Shown here in pieces: positions 51,481 to 60,166 of a stretch of DNA of 64,000 nt. The number at the start of each line of letters is the position of its first letter. The first letter of the stretch is position 1. Location of the stretch: contig NZ_CP063849.1 of assembly GCF_015277775.1 (NCBI RefSeq), positions 7,517,501 through 7,581,500 on the forward strand. The letters run 5' to 3'. Origin of the DNA: Paludibaculum fermentans (GTDB lineage: Bacteria; Acidobacteriota; Terriglobia; Bryobacterales; Bryobacteraceae). The notes beneath the pieces are model-generated. The model had not been told where the DNA came from. It saw only the letters and a program-made list of their open reading frames with translations, and did no database searches. The position numbers were made by a program, and so were the translations under genes.

Positions 51481-51633
51481 GCGTTCATCTCTACCAGGGC
51501 CATCCTGCACGGGAATCGGGGCAGCAGTGCGGAAGAACTCCTGGAGCAGATTGTGAGCGCGGTGCGCGAGTTCGGCGGGCCGGAGCCCCAGGACGACGTC
51601 ACTCTCCTGGTGGCGAGGGGCCGTCCCTCGTAA
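51481..51633 (+). pseudogene. C-terminal relic of a SpoIIE-family (PP2C) phosphatase
   Basis: From 51481 to TAA 51631-51633 the plus strand reads SAEELLEQIVSAVREFGGPE then PQDDVTLLVARGRPS, the usual ending of SpoIIE/RsbU phosphatases (metal-binding DD before VT). A stop at 51478-51480 cuts the frame, and no upstream phosphatase sequence is visible. It is a decay remnant with no start codon and no ribosome site. Confidence 0.65.
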
Positions 51634-51677
51634 TCCAGCCAGGGAATCGACTCGCGTCGCCATCGCCGGCCTGATTC

Positions 51678-52043
51678 TCAGCTTGCACCCCGGCACTTCT
51701 CCTGGATCGCGTGCGCGGTCACAATCGCCCGCAGCAGGCCCGGAAACCGGCCTTCAATCTCCGCGCACCGGGCAGCGTTGCGCATCTCCACCCCGTGCCG
51801 CTCCCCCCGGATCAGGCCGGCCTCCCGCAGGACCTTGAGGTGCTGGGAGAGTGTCGATTTCGGTATGTGCCGGGTCCTGACTGTCGGAGAATCCGTACAG
51901 TTGCGCGGACACGCCTGTTCCACGATCTCGACAAAGAGGGCGGCCCTGGCCGGATCCGACAAGGCATGCAGGATCCCCTCCACGGTGATCTCCTCGAGTT
52001 TGGGGTGGAACAGAGGCCGCACACCTAGTAAGAGCATCCGCAC
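51678..52043 (-). CDS. ArsR/HTH-type transcriptional regulator
   Basis: Up to 121 residues with one winged helix: EGILHALSDPARAALFVEIVE, then KSTLSQHLKVLREAGLIRGERHGVE as the recognition part. A Cys-rich insert (ACPRNCTDSP) between the helices could bind metal or sense redox state. It faces away from the two SDR genes and probably represses them. GTG 52043 or ATG 52037. Confidence 0.85.
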   Translation of the reverse strand: MRMLLLGVRPLFHPKLEEITVEGILHALSDPARAALFVEIVEQACPRNCTDSPTVRTRHIPKSTLSQHLKVLREAGLIRGERHGVEMRNAARCAEIEGRFPGLLRAIVTAHAIQEKCRGAS

Positions 52044-52053
52044 TATCGATCGG

Positions 52054-52078
52054 GTTCAATAGTTCACAAGTTCAGAAC
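52054..52078. promoter_or_regulatory. Triple GTTCA direct repeat ahead of the ArsR gene
   Basis: GTTCA occurs at 52054, 52062 and 52070, an exact 8-bp period, and the last copy extends to the palindrome GTTCAGAAC (52070-52078). It lies 11-35 bp upstream of the minus-strand ArsR start, inside the divergent intergenic region. A candidate operator for the ArsR-type protein. Confidence 0.45.
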
Positions 52079-52199
52079 AATTGAATCTTCCTGCCGGCTG
52101 CGCCCATCTATCCAGCTGAACCGGACGAGTGGCGGCCGAAAAGAGGCGCCCCGAAGGGTTCTCGCAATTCTATAGCGGTACCGGAAAGGGAACAAAACA

Positions 52200-52946
52200 A
52201 TGAGCAAGCTCGCAGGAAAAGTCGCGGTTGTCACGGGGGCCTCCAAAGGCATCGGCGCCGCCATTGCCAAATCGCTGGCCTCTGAAGGTGCCTCCGTCAT
52301 CGTCAACTACGCCTCCAGCAAGACCGGCGCGGATGCCGTCGTTGAGACGATTACCGCCGCCGGCGGCAAGGCTGTTGCCGTCGGTGGCGACGTATCAAAG
52401 GCCGCGGAAGCCAAGGGACTGATCGACGCCGCCATCCAGAACTTCGGCCGGCTCGACATCCTGGTGAACAACTCGGGCGTCTACGAGTTCGCCCCGATTG
52501 AAGGCGTTACGGAAGAGCACTTTCACCGCATCTTCAACATCAACGTTCTTGGCCTCCTATTGGTGACGCAGGCCGCGGTCCCCCACCTGGGTGAAGGCGC
52601 CAGCATCATCAACATCGGCTCGGTGGCCAGCAGCGTGACTCCGCCCGACACCACGGTCTACTCCGGCACCAAGGGCGCGGTTGACGCCATCACCGGAGTC
52701 CTTTCCAAGGAACTTGGGCCGCGCAGGATCCGCGTTAACTCGATTAACCCCGGGATGGTCGAGACGGAAGGCGTCCACACCGCCGGGTTCCTGAATTCCG
52801 ACTTTGCGAAAGCGACCGTCGCCCAGACACCACTCGGCCGCATCGGCCAGGGGCACGACATCGCCACTGTCGCCGCGTTCCTTGCCTCCGATGATTCGAA
52901 CTGGCTGACCGGCGAGATCATCCGCGCCGGCGGCGGACTCCACTAA
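52200..52946 (+). CDS. Short-chain dehydrogenase/reductase (classical SDR)
   Basis: 248 residues with intact cofactor motif [12 protein letters not shown], catalytic Ser in NIGSVAS and YSGTK, and PGMVETEG. It reduces or oxidises a carbonyl/alcohol using NAD(P)H; Asn-Tyr after the second strand (VNYAS) hints at NADP. Divergent from the ArsR gene and followed 53 bp later by a second SDR. GGAAAGGGA precedes ATG 52200. Substrate unknown. Confidence 0.93.
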   Translation: MSKLAGKVAVVTGASKGIGAAIAKSLASEGASVIVNYASSKTGADAVVETITAAGGKAVAVGGDVSKAAEAKGLIDAAIQNFGRLDILVNNSGVYEFAPIEGVTEEHFHRIFNINVLGLLLVTQAAVPHLGEGASIINIGSVASSVTPPDTTVYSGTKGAVDAITGVLSKELGPRRIRVNSINPGMVETEGVHTAGFLNSDFAKATVAQTPLGRIGQGHDIATVAAFLASDDSNWLTGEIIRAGGGLH

Positions 52947-52999
52947 GCGCAACGAAGTATGGCCCGCCCGCAAGTCCACCAGGAAAGAAAGGATCTGTC

Positions 53000-53731
53000 A
53001 TGGGAAAGCTTGAAGGAAAAGTAGCAGTCATCACCGCCGCCACCTCCGGCATGGCACTCGCCACTGCCAAACGCTTCGTGGAAGAGGGCGCGTACGTCTT
53101 CATCACGGGACGCCGCCAGAACAAGCTGGATGAAGCCGTGAAGCTCATCGGCAGGAACGTAACGGGCGTCCAGGGCGATGCCGCGAATCTGGCCGACCTG
53201 GACCGTCTCTATGAGACTGTCCAGCGCGAAAAGGGGAAGATCGACGTCCTCTTCGCCAGCGCCGGGCAGGGCGAGTTCGCCAAGATCGGGGAGGTCACCG
53301 AGGAGCACTTCGACAAGACCTTCGACCTCAACGTACGCGGTACCCTCTTCACCGTCCAGAAGGCGCTGCCGCTCTTCAACAACAACGGCTCCATTATCCT
53401 GAACGGCTCCATCGCCAGCATCAAGGGCTTCCCGTCCTTTGGCGTATACAGTGCCAGCAAGGCGGCGGTCCGCTCGTTCGCGCGCACCTGGCTGTTGGAG
53501 TTGAAGGATCGCGGCATCCGCGTGAACGTCATCAGCCCCGGCACCATCGACACGCCGGCCCTGGACCCCCTCGGCCCTGACGCGAAGGAGTTCTTTAAGA
53601 CGCAGATCCCCCGCGGCGAGATGGGACGCCCGGAAGAGATCGCGGCCACCGCGGTCTTTCTCGGCTCCAGCGAATCCAGCTTCGTCAACGGCATCGAACT
53701 CTTCGTCGACGGCGGTACGGCCCAGGTCTAG
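53000..53731 (+). CDS. SDR-family oxidoreductase with altered glycine motif
   Basis: 243 residues. The fold and active site ([20 protein letters not shown]) are normal, but the cofactor loop reads TAATSGMA in place of TGxxxGxG, with Ala at two glycine positions. Binding of NAD(P) may be weaker or differently oriented. GRR after strand 2 suggests NADP. Likely the second gene of the ArsR-controlled pair. AAGGATCTG precedes ATG 53000. Confidence 0.9.
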   Translation: MGKLEGKVAVITAATSGMALATAKRFVEEGAYVFITGRRQNKLDEAVKLIGRNVTGVQGDAANLADLDRLYETVQREKGKIDVLFASAGQGEFAKIGEVTEEHFDKTFDLNVRGTLFTVQKALPLFNNNGSIILNGSIASIKGFPSFGVYSASKAAVRSFARTWLLELKDRGIRVNVISPGTIDTPALDPLGPDAKEFFKTQIPRGEMGRPEEIAATAVFLGSSESSFVNGIELFVDGGTAQV

Positions 53732-53762
53732 ACAACCGGCCGCCGCTTCGATGGTCCATCGG

Positions 53763-53811
53763 GCGGGACTCGCCGGCCGCGGCGCCTGGCCGTCTCCGCT
53801 GCGAGTCCCGC
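53763..53811. terminator. Large hairpin between convergent genes
   Basis: GCGGGACTCGC (53763-53773) and GCGAGTCCCGC (53801-53811) are perfect 11-bp arms; inside them CGGCC/GGCCG (53774-53778 / 53788-53792) can form a second stem. It lies between the ends of the second SDR and the MBL hydrolase gene, so it likely stops both. No T-run is seen. Confidence 0.6.
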
Positions 53812-53822
53812 ACCGACCATAC

Positions 53823-54581
53823 CTACCGTGATCCGGCCGAATCGAGAGTCCTGTTCCGTTCCCCTTCGAGGATCGAAGACAGCTCCCGCAACAGTGAGGC
53901 TCCATCTCCGCGATAGGCGCTCCCGTGCTGGCACGCCAGCGTCGACGGATTCAGGTCGGCCAGCCGTTCCAGGATCCCCTTTGTCGTTGGCGCCTGGGCG
54001 TAATAGTCCATCATTCCGCGCATCCCTTCGCTGGCGCTGAGAACCTCCGACTCCGTCACGGGCGGCAGGTCCGCGCCGGGTTGCGTGAACAGATCCCCGC
54101 AGAGCAGGGTCCCGGTCGAGAGATCGAACAGGATGCCGCAATCCCAGCCATGCGGCACATGTGGCGTGTAGATCCACTTCATGCGCCGGCTCCCAATCGA
54201 GAACTCCTCCCCATCGCCCAATCCGCGCGGAGTCCGCACGGCAAAGTCATTCAGCGAAGTCATCACCCCGACCTCCGACCCAAATGCAGTCGCCTCCGGC
54301 GCCGCTGCCAGCAGGTCGTTCAGCGCGCCAAACTCATCGCTTTCGAAGTGCGATCCTCCGGCCCAGCGCAGCTTTGTGACAGGCATCACTTTTTGGATGG
54401 CGGCCAGTGTCGTCGGAAACAGCTTCCGGTACCCGGTGTGGAATAGCAGCGGCTCTTCGTCCTCGATCAGGTAGGAATTGAAGGTGAATCCGCCCGGGAT
54501 CACGTCCATGCGGGTCGATATGCGGTAGATCCCGGCCGCGACCTCGTCGACCTGGGTGCCTGTGAGCTGATCTGCGATCAA
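53823..54581 (-). CDS. MBL-fold metallo-hydrolase (flavodiiron/ODP-like)
   Basis: 252 residues. The metal site differs from classic HxHxDH: WAGGSHFESDEFGAL, then HVPHGWDCGILFD, LLCGDLF and CQHGSAY. That pattern (HxExD) fits the flavodiiron-like/ODP branch, which binds a di-iron centre. It may act on oxygen, NO or a thioester. TTG 54581 is chosen because AAGGAG (minus strand, 54590-54595) is 8 nt ahead. Divergent from the sigma factor. Confidence 0.8.
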   Translation of the reverse strand: MIADQLTGTQVDEVAAGIYRISTRMDVIPGGFTFNSYLIEDEEPLLFHTGYRKLFPTTLAAIQKVMPVTKLRWAGGSHFESDEFGALNDLLAAAPEATAFGSEVGVMTSLNDFAVRTPRGLGDGEEFSIGSRRMKWIYTPHVPHGWDCGILFDLSTGTLLCGDLFTQPGADLPPVTESEVLSASEGMRGMMDYYAQAPTTKGILERLADLNPSTLACQHGSAYRGDGASLLRELSSILEGERNRTLDSAGSR

Positions 54582-54687
54582 TTGACAATCTCCTTTTTCT
54601 CGATCGGGCCGGCTGGCGGCCTCAATCCGTTTTCGCTTCGGGATGTGTAACGAACACCGGCCCCCGTTACACGTAAAATGTGGATCA

Positions 54688-55233
54688 ATGGTCACTGGGC
54701 AGACTGATACCGAACTGGTGTTGCGAATTGGTGCCGGAGCCGACCGCGAAGCGGAAGCCGAACTTGTCCGCCGCATGGCTCCGCGGATTCGCCTGTACGG
54801 CTTGCGCCACTTGCGGGCGGAACACGCCGCGGACGATCTCATGCAGCAGGTCCTCATCACCACGCTGGAGACCCTGCGGGCCGGCCGCCTGCGCGAGCCC
54901 GAAAAACTCGCGTCCTTCGTCCTGGGTACCTGCCGCATGACGGTGCTCGACCTCCGCCGCGGCGCGCAAAGAAAGGAGCGGCTGCTGGAGCAATATGCAG
55001 CTGGCCTGCGCGTACCGGCCGGACCGTCCTTGCCGCACCTCGACAGGGAGCAGCTCGCCCGCTGCGTGCGAAAGCTGAAAGAGCGCGAACGTTCGGTTGT
55101 CGTGATGACCTTCTACGGCGATCGGGACGGTCCGGATGTGGCGCGGTCGCTTGGTCTCTCCGAGGCCAATGTCCGCGTGATTCGCCACCGCGCGGTCCAT
55201 CAATTGCGCGAATGCATGGGGGTGCCCGCATGA
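54688..55233 (+). CDS. RNA polymerase sigma factor of ECF type
   Basis: 181 residues: region 2 (AEAELVRRMAPRIRLYGLRH, DDLMQQVLI) and region 4 (LKERERSVVVMTFYGDRDGP, VARSLGLSEANVRVIRHRAV). It would direct transcription of a stress regulon. ATG 54688 is preferred over an in-frame ATG at 54643. The stop overlaps the next gene by 4 bp, forming a sigma/anti-sigma unit. Confidence 0.88.
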   Translation: MVTGQTDTELVLRIGAGADREAEAELVRRMAPRIRLYGLRHLRAEHAADDLMQQVLITTLETLRAGRLREPEKLASFVLGTCRMTVLDLRRGAQRKERLLEQYAAGLRVPAGPSLPHLDREQLARCVRKLKERERSVVVMTFYGDRDGPDVARSLGLSEANVRVIRHRAVHQLRECMGVPA

Positions 55234-55847
55234 ACCAGGACGGCGGATCCGAAGCACTGCGTTGCGTGACGCCGATCGACGCGGCGGTCCTCGTCGACTA
55301 CTGGCTCGCCGCACTGGTCGGCCTCGAGGAGGAGACCATCGAGGAGCACCTGTTCTCCTGCGATTCCTGCGGTGCTCGCCTGCGGGAGGTGATTGCGCTG
55401 GCCGAGGGCGTCCGCCTCCTGGCCCGCGAGGGGTCGCTCCGGATGGTGGTGAGTGACGAATACGTTCAACGCGCTGCGCGCGAAGGCCTGCGAGTCCGGC
55501 AATATGCGCCTCCGCCGGGCGGCAGCGTCGAATGCACGGTGACCGCCGAAGACGACCTGCTCATCGGGCGCCTGGCCGCGAACCTGATGGGGGCTCAGCG
55601 GGTCGACCTCTGTTTCTGTGATGAGAGCGGCGTGGAGCAGTTCCGGATGCCGGACATCCCCATCCAGCCTGACGCCGGAGGCGTGGTCTACCAGGAGTCC
55701 ATGATCTTCGCCAAGGCCTCGCCCTCCAGCAGCCTCATCGCGCGGCTGGTCGCGCTGGACGAAGCAGGCGCCGAGCGTTTACTGGGGGAATACACCTTCC
55801 ACCACACGCGCTCACTGCCCGGGCCCGGCACGTGGCTGCGCATCTAG
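55230..55847 (+). CDS. Soluble zinc-binding anti-sigma factor
   Basis: 205 residues with the zinc anti-sigma signature EEHLFSCDSCGARLREV (HxxxCxxC) near residue 35. No membrane helix is visible, so it is cytosolic, like ChrR-type or RsrA-type factors. The C-terminal half (about 95-205) is beta-rich and of unknown fold, and may carry the sensor. Coupled to the sigma gene by an ATGA overlap; it probably inactivates that sigma until the signal comes. Confidence 0.8.
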   Translation: MNQDGGSEALRCVTPIDAAVLVDYWLAALVGLEEETIEEHLFSCDSCGARLREVIALAEGVRLLAREGSLRMVVSDEYVQRAAREGLRVRQYAPPPGGSVECTVTAEDDLLIGRLAANLMGAQRVDLCFCDESGVEQFRMPDIPIQPDAGGVVYQESMIFAKASPSSSLIARLVALDEAGAERLLGEYTFHHTRSLPGPGTWLRI

Positions 55848-55898
55848 ACACCCTGGTGGCGGGCCGGCCAGGACCCGCATGCAGCGCCGGGTACGGCT

Positions 55899-56732
55899 TC
55901 AGCGCTTCTTCTCGGCGATCATCCGCACCAGCCGGACCTTGTCGGTCGTCCAATCCGGAGCATCCGTCACATCGTCCAGCTTCTCAATGCGGAATCCCTC
56001 GAACGCCTTCCTCAGCGCCACGGGATCGATGTCCACTGGACGCCGCCCGGCGCTGCCCGTATCCGAGGCGAAGCTCTCGATCACTACCAGCCCGCCCGGC
56101 CGCAACGCGCTCTTCAGCCGCTGAACATAGTCCGCGTTCTCCACGGCAAACGGCACATACGTGAAGACCATCAGGTCCCACTGAGCCACGCCGTAGTCGA
56201 ACTCCTTCTCGCTCTTCTGCACAGCCGTGATCTGCACACCGGCCTTCTCCGCATTCTTCCGCGCAATCGCCAGCCCGGCGTCGGACACATCGAATCCGGT
56301 AACAGTCCACCCCTTCAGGGCGAGGAATACGGAGTTTCTGCCCTGGCCCATGCCGGCGTCCAGCGCCCGCCCCGCCGGCCGCCCCTCAATCGCCGACATC
56401 AACAGCGCATTGGGACGCGTGCTGAAGCCTGTGCCGGCACTGGAGTAGATGTTGTTGAAGATGACCTGCCAGCCATCCTGGCGGGTGCGCATCAGGGCGG
56501 TGATGGTATTGATTTGACGAACCGCGGCCGGCTCGTCAGTTCCGCCGGCGATCAGGTGCTTCCGGTACTCCGCTAGCAGCGTGCGCGGATTGTCGCTCGG
56601 CGGAGCCTTGGCCAGCCAGCCAAGAAACTGCTGCCATACTTCCTCATCCGGCATCTGTGCGCCGGAAGCGCCGGCCGCCAAACCCAGCAGACACAGCGCG
56701 GAAACCGCGGCCCAGAAACTGAACTTGCCCAT
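55899..56732 (-). CDS. SAM-dependent methyltransferase with a signal peptide
   Basis: 277 residues. A clear leader (FWAAVSALCLLGLAAGASGAQ) precedes a class I methyltransferase domain (RALDAGMGQGRNSVFLALKG, VTGFDVSDAGLAIARKNAE, LKSALRPGGLVVIESF). SAM is cytosolic, so export is surprising unless the leader anchors the protein or another ligand is bound. Convergent with the anti-sigma gene; divergent from the dehydrogenase operon, with about 100 bp between. ATG 56732. Confidence 0.85.
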   Translation of the reverse strand: MGKFSFWAAVSALCLLGLAAGASGAQMPDEEVWQQFLGWLAKAPPSDNPRTLLAEYRKHLIAGGTDEPAAVRQINTITALMRTRQDGWQVIFNNIYSSAGTGFSTRPNALLMSAIEGRPAGRALDAGMGQGRNSVFLALKGWTVTGFDVSDAGLAIARKNAEKAGVQITAVQKSEKEFDYGVAQWDLMVFTYVPFAVENADYVQRLKSALRPGGLVVIESFASDTGSAGRRPVDIDPVALRKAFEGFRIEKLDDVTDAPDWTTDKVRLVRMIAEKKR

Positions 56733-56829
56733 ACCGCAGCTTAGCAGAGCGGCCGCTGCCCGTCGCCGCTTGCCGCCTCACACAGCTGCACGATATGATC
56801 GCGGTGGATTTATTTGCGGAGGTATAGCT

Positions 56830-57348
56830 CTGAAACGCCGAATTTTTATCGCTGCCGCTGCCGGAGCTACCGCCGCCTGTTCGCGCGCCCCGCTCGCCCC
56901 CTCGTCTCTCCGGGTCTTGTCTCCGGAACAGGCGGTGCTGCTCGAAGCCTGGGTGGACGCCCTCATCCCGTCTGATCAGGATGCCGGAGCCCGCGATGCC
57001 GGCGTCGTACAGTACATCGATCGCCAACTCGCCCGTAAGTACAAACGCCAGCAACCGGCCTATCGCGAAGCCCTCGCCGCGATTAACCTGCTGGCCGAAG
57101 GCCAGTTCGCCCAGATTACCCTCGAGGAGCGGACGGAATTTCTCACTGCCATGGAAAAGGGCGAGGCTCCGAAAACCCTCTTTCCCGATGGCGGCAAAGC
57201 CATTTTCGAAATGGTGCTCGCGCATACAATGCAGGGCTTCTACGGCAGCCCGCGCCACGGCGGCAACAAGGATTATGCCTCCTGGAAAATGATCGGCGTC
57301 CCCCCCCTGCCGGTCCGCGGCCGCCAGCAATATGAGGTGAAATCGTGA
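56830..57348 (+). CDS. Gluconate 2-dehydrogenase subunit 3-like Tat lipoprotein
   Basis: 172 residues. No ATG, GTG or TTG fits, but GGAGGT (56818-56823) lies 6 nt ahead of CTG 56830, giving KRRIFIAAAAGATAACSRAP, a twin-arginine leader ending in a lipobox-like AAC. The rest (LSPEQAVLLEAWVDALIPSD, AGVVQYIDRQLA) is the subunit-3 family that escorts GMC oxidoreductases through the Tat system. Overlaps the GMC gene by 4 bp. A CTG start is rare; confidence in it rests on the perfect ribosome site. Confidence 0.82.
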   Translation: MKRRIFIAAAAGATAACSRAPLAPSSLRVLSPEQAVLLEAWVDALIPSDQDAGARDAGVVQYIDRQLARKYKRQQPAYREALAAINLLAEGQFAQITLEERTEFLTAMEKGEAPKTLFPDGGKAIFEMVLAHTMQGFYGSPRHGGNKDYASWKMIGVPPLPVRGRQQYEVKS

Positions 57349-59003
57349 GCGCACTGCCGCGCGTCAAGGCCGTCATCATTGGAGCCGGAGCCGGCGGACC
57401 CATCGTCGCCAAGGAACTCACTCAGGCCGGTTGGCCCGTCGTGCTGCTCGAACGCGGCCAGTGGTACACCGCCAACGACTGCCGCAAGGACGATCTGCGC
57501 AACCAGCGCAACTCAACCCTCGGCCATCCCTTTGGACCCGACGACGACGGCAATCCGCGCGTCGTGGTCACCGCCAATGGCCAGCAGCGGCTGGTTGAAC
57601 CCTCCGGACCCGGCTACTCCAACAACGCGGCCTGCGTCGGCGGCGGGACCCTCTCCTATGGCGCCATGGCCTGGCGCTTCCACCCCAACGATTTCCAGAT
57701 GAAGACCGTCTACGGCGCCCAAGTGCCACGCGCCGTCGAAGGCTCCACCCTGGCAGACTGGCCCATTACCTACGACGAACTGGAGCCCTTTTACGAGAAG
57801 GCTGAGTGGGAGCTCGGCGTCTCCGGCGACGTCTCCACCGACCCGTTCCACGGCCCCCGCAACAAGCCGCTGCCCATGCCGCCGCTGCCGCCCACCCGCG
57901 AGCACCTGATCCTCGAAAAAGGCGCCAAGGCCCTGGGCCTGCATCCCTTCCACATCCCCATGCTGCGCAACTCCGTGCCCTACAACGGACGCCCCGCCTG
58001 CATGCGCTGCCGCTGGTGCGTGGGCTTCGCCTGCGAAGTGGATGCCAAATGCGGCACCCAGAACACCGTACTGCCCACCGCGCTCAATACCGGGCTCCTG
58101 GAACTGCGGCTCCAGTGCATGGTGAAAGAGATCCTCGTCGACGAGCACGGCAAGGCGACCGGCGTGGCCTACTTCGACCGCCAGGGCCAACTCTGGGAGC
58201 AGCCCGCCGAGCACGTCATCGTCTCCGGTTCGGCCATCGAATCCGCCCGGCTGCTTCTGAATAGCAAGTCCCGCCTCTTCCCGCAGGGCCTCGGCAACCG
58301 CTACGACTGGGTGGGCCGCAACCTCCAGGGCCACACCTACACCGGAGCCTTCGGCCTCTTCGACCAGGACACCTACGACGACGTCGGGCCCGGCGCGGGC
58401 ATCGCCATTTGCGACTACAACCACGGCAATCCCGATCTCGCCGGCGGAGCCATGCTCGCCAACGAGTTCATTCGCCTGCCTTACCAGTTCGTCAGCGGCC
58501 TGCGCGCACCAGGCGTCCCCCGCTGGGGCGCGGCCCATAAGGAGTTCGTCCGCCGCTTTTATCGCCGTTCCATCGCTGTCCAGGGGCCCACGCAGGAGAT
58601 GCCCTTCTTTGAGTCCCGCGTCACCGTCGACCCTCAGGTCCGCGACAAACTAGGCATCCCCGTGGCCCGCCTCAGCGGCAACAAACATCCCCATACCATT
58701 GAGATCGGCGACGCCATGACCGCCAAGGCCGAGGCGTGGCTCAAAGCCTCTGGCGCCATCCAGACCTGGCCCAAGAAAGCAGGGCAGGGCACCAGCGGAG
58801 GCCAGCATCAGGCCGGCACCTGCCGCATGGGCAACGACCCGCGCACGTCAGTTGTCGATCGCTGGTGCCGCCTCCACGAGGTGGAGAACGTCCACGTCGT
58901 CGACGGCTCCGTCCACGTCACCAATGGCGGCTTCAATCCCGTCCTCACCATCATGGCGAACGCTTACCGCGTAGCCGGCCATCTCGTGGGCGGTGCGAAA
59001 TGA
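57345..59003 (+). CDS. GMC-family flavin oxidoreductase (sugar/alcohol dehydrogenase)
   Basis: 552 residues. The FAD-binding GAGAGGPIVAKEL (residues 13-25), CVGGGTLSYGAMAWRFHP, a Cys-rich segment ACMRCRWCVGFACEVDAKCG that resembles the iron-sulphur or disulphide region of gluconate/sorbitol dehydrogenases, GTSGGQHQAGTCRMG, and the catalytic NGGFNPVLTIMANA near the end. It oxidises a sugar or alcohol. GTG 57345 overlaps the small subunit by 4 bp. It has no own leader, so it would be co-exported with the Tat subunit. Electron acceptor: the nonaheme cytochrome encoded next. Confidence 0.92.
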   Translation: MSALPRVKAVIIGAGAGGPIVAKELTQAGWPVVLLERGQWYTANDCRKDDLRNQRNSTLGHPFGPDDDGNPRVVVTANGQQRLVEPSGPGYSNNAACVGGGTLSYGAMAWRFHPNDFQMKTVYGAQVPRAVEGSTLADWPITYDELEPFYEKAEWELGVSGDVSTDPFHGPRNKPLPMPPLPPTREHLILEKGAKALGLHPFHIPMLRNSVPYNGRPACMRCRWCVGFACEVDAKCGTQNTVLPTALNTGLLELRLQCMVKEILVDEHGKATGVAYFDRQGQLWEQPAEHVIVSGSAIESARLLLNSKSRLFPQGLGNRYDWVGRNLQGHTYTGAFGLFDQDTYDDVGPGAGIAICDYNHGNPDLAGGAMLANEFIRLPYQFVSGLRAPGVPRWGAAHKEFVRRFYRRSIAVQGPTQEMPFFESRVTVDPQVRDKLGIPVARLSGNKHPHTIEIGDAMTAKAEAWLKASGAIQTWPKKAGQGTSGGQHQAGTCRMGNDPRTSVVDRWCRLHEVENVHVVDGSVHVTNGGFNPVLTIMANAYRVAGHLVGGAK

Positions 59004-60064
59004 AGATCGCCCTCATCCTTGCTGTCCTCGCCGCGGCCCTGGTTCTCATGGTGCCCGCCGCCAGCTTCGTCTACGAATCCGGTGGCCCCGGCGCCTGCGC
59101 CCGCTGCCACGAGATGGGCACGCCCGTGGGCCAGTGGATGGGCTCCACCCATCGGAAAGTACCCTGTGCCGATTGCCATGGCGACGCCATGACCACCGAT
59201 CCCGGCTTCCATCTCACCAACGCCCGCCGCGTCCTCGATCACGCGCAAGGCAATATCCCGGACCGCGCCCATCTCCGCCCGTCCGACATCTTCAGCATGC
59301 TGCCCCGCTGCCAGCGTTGCCACCAGCAGGAGTTCGCCGCCTGGGCCAATGGCCCGCACGCCACGCCCTACAAACGCATCTTCCTCGATCAGAAACACAA
59401 CAGCACGCGCCATCTCATGGACGACTGCCTGCGTTGCCACGGCGCCCATCTGGACGCCGGCGTCCGTGATCTCGTCCAGCCCATGAACCGCAAGGGTCCC
59501 TGGACCCTGATCCGCGCTGAACTCTCAGACCGTCCCGCCATCCCCTGTCTCAGTTGCCACGCCCTGCACCGTGCCGGCATGCCTCTGGAAGACCGCCGCC
59601 TTGAGTCGCGGACCCTGGGCAACCGCCAGGAGCGCTTTCGCCCCTCGCTCGCTTTCTACGATCGCCGCGAGCAGGAATCCATCCCTGCGTCGATGTTGCC
59701 CGTCCCTGCCGTGTTGGATGGGGACCGGCCCGTCAAGATGAGCCCGGATCCCCGCGGAGCCCTCTGCTACCAGTGCCATGCGCCCATGTCCACCATGCAG
59801 GTGCGCTCCGGTGACGACCGTACGCCCATCGGCGTCCACGAAGGACTGTCGTGCCTTGCCTGCCACGACAAGCACCGCCAGACCACACACGCCAGTTGCT
59901 CCACCTGCCACCCGCGCCTCTCCAACTGCGGCCTGGATGTCGAAAAAATGGATACGACCTTTGCCAAGCCCGGCAGCGCCCACAACGTTCATTTTGTGAA
60001 GTGCCAGGACTGCCATCCCAAGGGCGTCCCACCGCGGAAGCTAGCGGCCGCCAAGGCGCCCTAG
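59000..60064 (+). CDS. Nonaheme c-type cytochrome, membrane anchored
   Basis: 354 residues. An N-terminal membrane helix (IALILAVLAAALVLMVPA) and nine CxxCH haem sites: CARCH, CADCH, CQRCH, CLRCH, CLSCH, CYQCH, CLACH, CSTCH and CQDCH. Gluconate-type dehydrogenases normally use a three-haem cytochrome, so this is an unusual partner, nearer to NapC/NrfH-like or extracellular electron-transfer cytochromes. ATG 59000 overlaps the GMC stop by 4 bp. It likely passes electrons from the GMC enzyme to quinone or outward. Confidence 0.93.
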   Translation: MKIALILAVLAAALVLMVPAASFVYESGGPGACARCHEMGTPVGQWMGSTHRKVPCADCHGDAMTTDPGFHLTNARRVLDHAQGNIPDRAHLRPSDIFSMLPRCQRCHQQEFAAWANGPHATPYKRIFLDQKHNSTRHLMDDCLRCHGAHLDAGVRDLVQPMNRKGPWTLIRAELSDRPAIPCLSCHALHRAGMPLEDRRLESRTLGNRQERFRPSLAFYDRREQESIPASMLPVPAVLDGDRPVKMSPDPRGALCYQCHAPMSTMQVRSGDDRTPIGVHEGLSCLACHDKHRQTTHASCSTCHPRLSNCGLDVEKMDTTFAKPGSAHNVHFVKCQDCHPKGVPPRKLAAAKAP

Positions 60065-60166
60065 TTCGCCCGTTACTCCTTCGATGGATAGGACTTCACG
60101 AAGAAAAGTACTCCAAATTTCCGTGCCAATGATGCAGAGGCCGTTCATCTCGGATACGATTGTGGT

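Noticed and set aside
57513-58538. 341-codon minus frame opposite the GMC oxidoreductase
   Set aside because: Gly/Val-rich mirror product without motif.
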